NCBI RefSeq assembly: GCF_000807275.1
Contig: NZ_CP009056.1
Span: 310,001 to 374,000, forward strand
DNA length: 64,000 bases
Reading direction: 5' to 3'
Source of the DNA: Frischella perrara
GTDB taxonomy: Bacteria; Pseudomonadota; Gammaproteobacteria; Enterobacterales; Orbaceae
The position numbers and the translations under genes are program-made. The notes beneath the pieces are model-generated. The model made no database searches and was not told the DNA's origin. It worked only from the letters and a program-made list of their open reading frames with translations. The first letter of the stretch is position 1. Every line of letters starts with the position of its first letter. Of this stretch, positions 57,663 through 64,000 are shown in pieces.

Positions 57663-59945
57663 TTACATATTTGTAGTGAAAGTACGTGTAATAACGTCTT
57701 TTTGTTGCTCTTTAGTTAAAGAGTTAAAGCGTACTGCATATCCAGAAACACGAATAGTTAACTGTGGATATTTTTCTGGATTTTCCATAGCATCTAATAA
57801 CGTTTCACGATTTAGTACGTTTACATTTAAATGTTGACCGCCTTCAATAGAAGCTTCATGGTGGAAGTAACCATCCATTAAGCCTGCCAAGTTACGTTTA
57901 CGAACATTATCATCTTTACCTAATGCATTTGGTACAATAGAGAAGGTATAAGAAATACCATCTTTAGCATAAGCAAATGGTAGTTTAGCAACAGATGTTA
58001 ATGAAGCTACCGCACCTTTTTGGTCACGACCATGCATTGGGTTAGCACCTGGTCCGAATGGCGCACCAGCACGACGTCCATCTGGAGTATTACCAGTTTT
58101 CTTACCATATACTACGTTTGAGGTAATAGTTAAGATAGATTGAGTAGGAATTGCATTACGATAAGTTTTAAGTTTCTGGATTTTCTTCATGAAACGTTCA
58201 ACTAAGTCAACTGCAATATCATCTACACGTGGATCATTATTACCAAATTGTGGGTATTCACCTTCAATTTCAAAGTCAACGGCTAAACCATCTTCATCAC
58301 GAATAGTTTTCACTTTCGCATATTTAATTGCTGATAATGAGTCTGCAGCAACAGATAGACCCGCAATACCACAAGCCATAGTACGAATAACGTCACGATC
58401 ATGTAAAGCCATTAATGACGCTTCATAACTGTATTTGTCATGCATATAGTGAATAGCATTTAATGCTGTTACGTATTGTTTTGCTAACCAATTCATGAAA
58501 TGATCTAAACGAGCAAATACAGTATCAAAGTCTAGATATTCGTCAGTAATTGGCGCTTCTTTTGGACCAACTTGCATTTTTAGTTTTTCATCAACACCGC
58601 CATTGATTGCGTATAGAAGTGTTTTAGCAAGGTTAGCACGTGCACCAAAGAATTGCATTTGTTTACCAACGATCATTGGACTTACACAACATGCAATAGC
58701 ATAATCATCGCTGTTAAAGTCAGGACGCATTAAATCATCATTTTCATATTGTAAAGATGAAGTATCAATAGATACTTTTGATGCGAATTCTTTAAATCCA
58801 TTCGGTAATTGTTCAGACCAAAGAATAGTCATGTTTGGTTCTGGTGATGGACCCATGGTATATAGAGTGTTTAAGAAACGGAATGAAGTCTTAGTAACTA
58901 ATGTACGACCGTCAACACCCATACCAGCGATAGATTCAGTTGCCCAAATTGGGTCACCAGAGAATAACTCATCATATTCTGGGGTACGTAAGAAACGAAC
59001 CATACGTAATTTCATAACGAAATGGTCAACAATTTCTTGTGCTTCTTTTTCAGTAATTAATCCTGCTTCTAAATCACGTTGGAAGTAAATATCAAAGAAA
59101 GTCGAAGTACGACCTAATGACATTGCAGCACCATTTTGAGATTTAACAGCAGCAAGGTAACCAAAGTAAGTCCACTGAACCGCTTCTTGTGCAGTTGTTG
59201 CTGGACCAGAAATGTCAAAGCCATATTTAGCTGCCATTTCTTTAATTTGACCAAGAGCGCGATGTTGTTCTGCAATTTCTTCACGACGTTGCATAGTCAT
59301 TGCTAAATCAACACCATTTTCAAAATCTGCTTGTAATGAGTTAAATTGAGCAAATTTATCTTGCATTAAGAAGTCAATACCGTATAGCGCAACACGACGG
59401 TAGTCACCGATAATACGACCACGTCCATAAGCATCAGGAAGACCAGTAATTACACCTGATTTACGGCAACGAAGAATATCTGGTGTATAAATGTCGAAAA
59501 CACCTTGGTTGTGAGTCTTACGATATTCAGTAAAGATTTTTTTGACTAATGGATCAAGTGTTCTATCGTATGCTTTACAAGAATTCTCAACCATTTTAAT
59601 ACCACCAAACGGAATGATAGCTCGTTTTAATGGTTTTTCAGTTTGTAAACCGACGATTTTTTCTAAATCTTTTTCAATATAACCTGCATCGTGAGCAGTA
59701 ATTGTTGAAATAACACTTGTATCAAAATCAACAGGGGTATGAGTTGAGTTCTCATATTTAATCCCCTCCATTACTTTATCCCACAATTTAGTGGTAGCTT
59801 CAGTTGCACCAGCTAAGAAAGACTCGTCACCCTCATAAGGCATATAGTTTTTTTGAATGAAATCACGAACATTGACATTAGTTTGCCAATCTCCATCTTT
59901 AAATCCTTTCCAAGCATTTGCTTGTACTTCGTTTAAGTTACTCAT
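57663..59945 (-). CDS. pflB: Pyruvate formate-lyase (formate acetyltransferase)
   Basis: Splits pyruvate and CoA into acetyl-CoA and formate under anaerobic conditions. The 760-residue protein equals E. coli PflB in length, with the active-site cysteine pair in AIACCVSP (Cys419-Cys420) and the radical glycine in RVSGYAVRF (Gly735). Activation requires PflA, whose gene is 17 kb away on the same strand. focA lies 63 bp upstream as usual. Formate produced here can feed the fdoGHI dehydrogenase encoded in the same window. Confidence 0.98.
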   Translation of the reverse strand: MSNLNEVQANAWKGFKDGDWQTNVNVRDFIQKNYMPYEGDESFLAGATEATTKLWDKVMEGIKYENSTHTPVDFDTSVISTITAHDAGYIEKDLEKIVGLQTEKPLKRAIIPFGGIKMVENSCKAYDRTLDPLVKKIFTEYRKTHNQGVFDIYTPDILRCRKSGVITGLPDAYGRGRIIGDYRRVALYGIDFLMQDKFAQFNSLQADFENGVDLAMTMQRREEIAEQHRALGQIKEMAAKYGFDISGPATTAQEAVQWTYFGYLAAVKSQNGAAMSLGRTSTFFDIYFQRDLEAGLITEKEAQEIVDHFVMKLRMVRFLRTPEYDELFSGDPIWATESIAGMGVDGRTLVTKTSFRFLNTLYTMGPSPEPNMTILWSEQLPNGFKEFASKVSIDTSSLQYENDDLMRPDFNSDDYAIACCVSPMIVGKQMQFFGARANLAKTLLYAINGGVDEKLKMQVGPKEAPITDEYLDFDTVFARLDHFMNWLAKQYVTALNAIHYMHDKYSYEASLMALHDRDVIRTMACGIAGLSVAADSLSAIKYAKVKTIRDEDGLAVDFEIEGEYPQFGNNDPRVDDIAVDLVERFMKKIQKLKTYRNAIPTQSILTITSNVVYGKKTGNTPDGRRAGAPFGPGANPMHGRDQKGAVASLTSVAKLPFAYAKDGISYTFSIVPNALGKDDNVRKRNLAGLMDGYFHHEASIEGGQHLNVNVLNRETLLDAMENPEKYPQLTIRVSGYAVRFNSLTKEQQKDVITRTFTTNM

Positions 59946-60008
59946 ATTTTTTCACCTCAGGTTTTCTAAAAACTTATCTACTCTTATATGTGGGTAGATA
60001 TTATAAAA

Positions 60009-60860
60009 TCAATGGGACTTACGTAGATAGAGTCCCCAGTAAGATAGCGCTACGGCTAATCCGCCTAAAATATTACCTATTGTAACAGGAATTAAGTTGT
60101 TAAAGATAAAATGTTCAATAGTTAGACTACTAAAAGCATCTGAAGATAAATTAAGCGATGCCCAAAATTCAGGTGGCGCAAAATTATGAATCACAATTCC
60201 CATAGGAATCATAAACATATTGGCGATACTATGTTCAAAACCACTGGCAACGAACATAGCAACAGGTAAGATCATAATTAGCATTTTATCTAATAATGAA
60301 CGACCAGCATAACTTAGCCATACAGCAAGGCAAACCATTAAATTCGCTAAAAAGCCTAAACAAACTGCTTCGATAAAAGTGTGATGTAATTTATGATCTG
60401 CGGTTTGTAATATATTTAGTCCCCAAGCATTACCAACAGCTGTATATTGACCAGAAAACCAAATAACGGTTACAAAGAACATGGCACCAATGAAATTACC
60501 AAAATAGACTAACACCCAGTTGCGGAACATTTTGCACCAGCTTATTTTATGGGTCATTTTTGGTAAAATGGTTAATACAGTTGAAGTAAATAAGTCTGCA
60601 CCACAACAAACAACAAGCATTAAACCTAATGAGAAGCACATTCCACCTACAAACTTAACAAGTCCATATGGTGCATCACCAGCGCCTGTCGTTACGGTAA
60701 TATAAAATACAAAAGCTAGAGAAATAAACACACCAGCGGTAATAGCTGAAAAGATAGTGGTTAAGGGGTGTTTACTAACTTTATAGTTTCCTATTTCTTC
60801 TGCGAGCGCAGTCATCTGTGCGGGAGATAAGGAATCAACAATTTTATTGTCGCTACTCAA
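60009..60860 (-). CDS. focA: Formate channel FocA
   Basis: A pentameric inner-membrane formate/nitrite-type channel of 283 residues that exports or imports formate according to pH. It shows an N-terminal cytoplasmic helix (SPAQMTALAEEIGNYKVSKHP), six hydrophobic helices, and FNT-family signatures GAGDAPYGLVKFVGGMCFSLGLM, NFIGAMFF and the ASGFEHSIANMF loop containing the pore histidine. It is cotranscribed with pflB in the order found in E. coli. Confidence 0.96.
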   Translation of the reverse strand: MSSDNKIVDSLSPAQMTALAEEIGNYKVSKHPLTTIFSAITAGVFISLAFVFYITVTTGAGDAPYGLVKFVGGMCFSLGLMLVVCCGADLFTSTVLTILPKMTHKISWCKMFRNWVLVYFGNFIGAMFFVTVIWFSGQYTAVGNAWGLNILQTADHKLHHTFIEAVCLGFLANLMVCLAVWLSYAGRSLLDKMLIMILPVAMFVASGFEHSIANMFMIPMGIVIHNFAPPEFWASLNLSSDAFSSLTIEHFIFNNLIPVTIGNILGGLAVALSYWGLYLRKSH

Positions 60861-60914
60861 ACTAACATCCTCAAAAAAACTATGGTTTTATGAGAGGCAT
60901 AGTATACTCATAAT

Positions 60915-60928
60915 TTGAAGCAGATCAC
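60915..60928 (-). promoter_or_regulatory. FNR-like box upstream of focA
   Basis: TTGAA-GCAG-ATCAC matches the FNR consensus TTGAT-N4-ATCAA at 8 of 10 fixed bases. Its centre is 32 bp from the centre of CATAAA (minus strand, 60892-60887), the spacing of an FNR-activated class II promoter with a -10 there. A better -10, TATACT (60906-60901), would instead place the box over the -35 region. The assignment is by eye only. Confidence 0.4.
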
Positions 60929-62501
<1,573 letters not shown>

Positions 62502-62520
62502 ATTTTTTACTGTTGGAAGT

Positions 62521-62556
62521 AATAGCGCTAATTATTAGATTAGCGCTATTTTTTTG
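62521..62556 (+). terminator. Rho-independent terminator of serS
   Basis: A 12-bp perfect stem AATAGCGCTAAT / ATTAGCGCTATT with a 6-nt loop, followed by TTTTT, 20 bp after serS. Confidence 0.9.
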
Positions 62557-62628
62557 TCTACAAATATATAATATTCAATATATTATATTGAAATGTCACA
62601 GAAGATATTATTCACGATTGAGAAATTT

Positions 62629-63528
62629 ATGTATAGAGGAATATTATTATCCTTAATTGCTTCTTGTTTATTTGGATTAGTTTATTATTATCCGGTTCTG
62701 CTGCGCCCATTATCAGTAGTTGATATCTTTTGTTGGCGATTAATGATGTCATTTCCGGCTATTTTACTTTTAGTCCTAATAGAACGGCAATGGTCTGCTA
62801 TTACGGAACTATTACAACGAATTCGACAACAACCTCTTTTTTTATTGGCATTGATTTTCTCCGCAATACTAATTGCAATACAAATGTTAATTTTCGTTTG
62901 GGCACCATTAGCTGGGAGAGCACTATCCACGTCATTAGGCTATTTCATGTTACCATTAACGATGGTGGTATGTGGGAGAGTTGTTTATAAAGAAAGATTC
63001 AGCTTCTTACAAAAGATAGCTGTAGGGTTAGCATTTTCTGGGGTGATTTTAGAAGTTTATTTAACCGGCGCATTTTCTTGGGAAACGATAGTAATATCAT
63101 TAGGTTATCCAATTTATTTTGTGTTTCGTCGTAAAATGCGAATAGATGGTATCGCGGGTACATTCTCTGATTTCTTTTTTATTGCTCTAGCCTGTTTAAT
63201 CTATTTTATGATCCAATATCCGACGAGCAAAATCGTCAGTGATATGGCTCATTTCCCAATTTATATTCCGTTGTTAGGAATCATTACGGCTATAGCTTTT
63301 GCAGCTTACTTCTCAGCAAGTCGTATGTTGCCATTGGGAATATTTGGTTTGTTAGGTTATGTTGAACCTATTTTGTTAGCTATTGTATCTATTGTATTTT
63401 TACATGAAACGATATCACCTAACCATATTATCTCTTATGGGCTTATTTGGTCGGCTGTATGTATGCTAGTAATAGAAGGACTCACTACAACAATACGAAA
63501 TATCAAGCGTAAAAGGATAAATGCTTAA
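62629..63528 (+). CDS. rarD: RarD-type EamA transporter
   Basis: A roughly 300-residue inner-membrane protein with about ten helices in two EamA-like halves. RGILLSLIASCLFGLVYYYPVLLRPLS, FCWRLMMSFPAILLL and the second-half block GLLGYVEPILLAIVSIVFLHE fit the RarD (permease, drug/metabolite) family. I start at ATG 62629 because family proteins begin with the KGVLLAL-like helix; the frame extends to ATG 62593 without a clear ribosome site. Substrate unknown (the family name came from a chloramphenicol-sensitivity link). Sister families within EamA are possible. Confidence 0.75.
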   Translation: MYRGILLSLIASCLFGLVYYYPVLLRPLSVVDIFCWRLMMSFPAILLLVLIERQWSAITELLQRIRQQPLFLLALIFSAILIAIQMLIFVWAPLAGRALSTSLGYFMLPLTMVVCGRVVYKERFSFLQKIAVGLAFSGVILEVYLTGAFSWETIVISLGYPIYFVFRRKMRIDGIAGTFSDFFFIALACLIYFMIQYPTSKIVSDMAHFPIYIPLLGIITAIAFAAYFSASRMLPLGIFGLLGYVEPILLAIVSIVFLHETISPNHIISYGLIWSAVCMLVIEGLTTTIRNIKRKRINA

Positions 63529-63531
63529 ACT

Positions 63532-63560
63532 CTACCTTTCTCTTAATTAGAGAAAGGTAG
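63532..63560. terminator. Stem-loop between convergent rarD and the DAHP synthase gene
   Basis: A 12-bp perfect stem CTACCTTTCTCT / AGAGAAAGGTAG with a 5-nt loop between two converging genes. T-tracts are missing on both strands, so the strength is uncertain. Confidence 0.5.
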
Positions 63561-63585
63561 ATATAGGTATGAGTGATTTAATATA

Positions 63586-64000
63586 TCAGTTCTTTTGACG
63601 TGCGATTAAAGCTGTAGACAAACTGTTTGCCATTTTATGCATGATATTTTCGGTAGTTGGAAAATCAATACAGGCATCCGTTACCGATACACCATATTTC
63701 ATGTCTTCTTTAGGTAGATCCGAAGATTGATTCCCTTCAAATAAATGGCTCTCAATCATAACACCTATAATTGAATGATTACCATTTTCTATTTGCTCAA
63801 TAATAGAATCAACGACGATTGGTTGCCGACGATAATCTTTATTAGAGTTACTATGACTACAATCAATCATTAAGTTTGGTTGTAAACCAGATTTCTTCAT
63901 TTCATCTTCACATTTTGTAACATTTTCCTTATCATAATTTGGTGTTTTACCACCTCTTAGAATAACATGTCCATGTGGGTTACCTTGTGTTTGAAGAACA
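63586..64000 (-). CDS. aroF: 3-deoxy-7-phosphoheptulonate (DAHP) synthase, C-terminal part (runs off the window)
   Basis: Condenses PEP and erythrose-4-phosphate in the first step of the shikimate pathway. The visible 137 codons, open to the window edge, read GNPHGHVILRGGKTPNYDK, LMIDCSHSNSNKDYRRQP, GVMIESHLFEGNQSSDLP and MKYGVSVTDACIDF. The metal ligands (Cys upstream not visible; His, Glu and Asp in SHSN, MIES and TDAC) fit the class. SNKDYRRQP and EDMKYGVSVTDACI are closest to the tyrosine-regulated E. coli AroF rather than AroG or AroH. The N-terminus and regulatory part are outside the window, so the isoenzyme call is tentative. Confidence 0.85.
   Translation of the reverse strand, partial: VLQTQGNPHGHVILRGGKTPNYDKENVTKCEDEMKKSGLQPNLMIDCSHSNSNKDYRRQPIVVDSIIEQIENGNHSIIGVMIESHLFEGNQSSDLPKEDMKYGVSVTDACIDFPTTENIMHKMANSLSTALIARQKN

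Overview
The window looks like a piece of an AT-rich gammaproteobacterial chromosome. Most housekeeping proteins (GyrA, PurL, MetG, SerS, PflB, FocA, FdoGHI, AroD, Mrp, MltA, CycA, GltP, LpxL, SerB) read as close relatives of the Escherichia coli proteins, but the DNA is much more AT-rich and the gene order is rearranged. The best inference is a host-associated, low-GC relative of the enteric bacteria such as Orbaceae (Gilliamella/Orbus type); this rests on overall resemblance, not on a marker gene. The metabolism suggested is fermentative or anaerobic: pyruvate formate-lyase with its activase, the formate channel FocA, and a membrane-bound, Tat-exported formate dehydrogenase that uses cysteine rather than selenocysteine. 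|| Layout. 1-14.9 kb: housekeeping genes (serB start, cycA, mltA, metG, mrp, two small four-helix membrane proteins, dcd-asmA, gyrA, gltP). 15.2-19.3 kb: an ABC importer of the TrpXYZ type (ATPase, permease, substrate-binding protein) plus a second, separately terminated paralogous binding protein preceded by a perfect 15-bp inverted repeat. 19.4-27.1 kb: the fdoGHI-fdhE formate dehydrogenase operon with a 14-repeat Sel1-like protein as its last gene. 27.3-29.3 kb: lpxL and mutM. 29.3-34.9 kb: a shikimate-pathway patch (an aroE-type gene, ydiL, aroL, aroD) in which the spaces are filled by decayed genes: a LysR regulator, an aldo/keto reductase and an MFS transporter. 34.9-40.0 kb: an ornithine-cyclodeaminase-family gene and purL. 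|| 40.1-60.9 kb is the most interesting part. focA-pflB (57.6-60.9 kb) and pflA (40.1-40.9 kb), neighbours in E. coli, lie on the same strand but are separated by a 16-kb co-directional block of 17 genes forming a Ter (tellurite-resistance/stress) system. In transcription order: TerY-like vWA, TerD-domain protein, TerY-like vWA, TerY with zinc ribbons, PP2C phosphatase, protein kinase, HAD phosphatase, ATP-grasp ligase, PRTase_2-TRSP protein, HAD phosphatase, PRTase_1/StiP-type protein, CitE-like protein, then TerZ, TerA, TerC, TerD, TerE. The first part is a calcium/metal-linked phospho-signalling module. The middle has been proposed by comparative genomics to make a nucleoside-like metabolite. 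The end is the classical ter operon, here without terB and terF. Strong terminators bracket the block (after pflB and after terE). 61.2-64 kb: serS, a RarD-like transporter and the 3' part of a tyrosine-type DAHP synthase gene. No tRNA, rRNA, CRISPR array, IS element or integrase was recognised.
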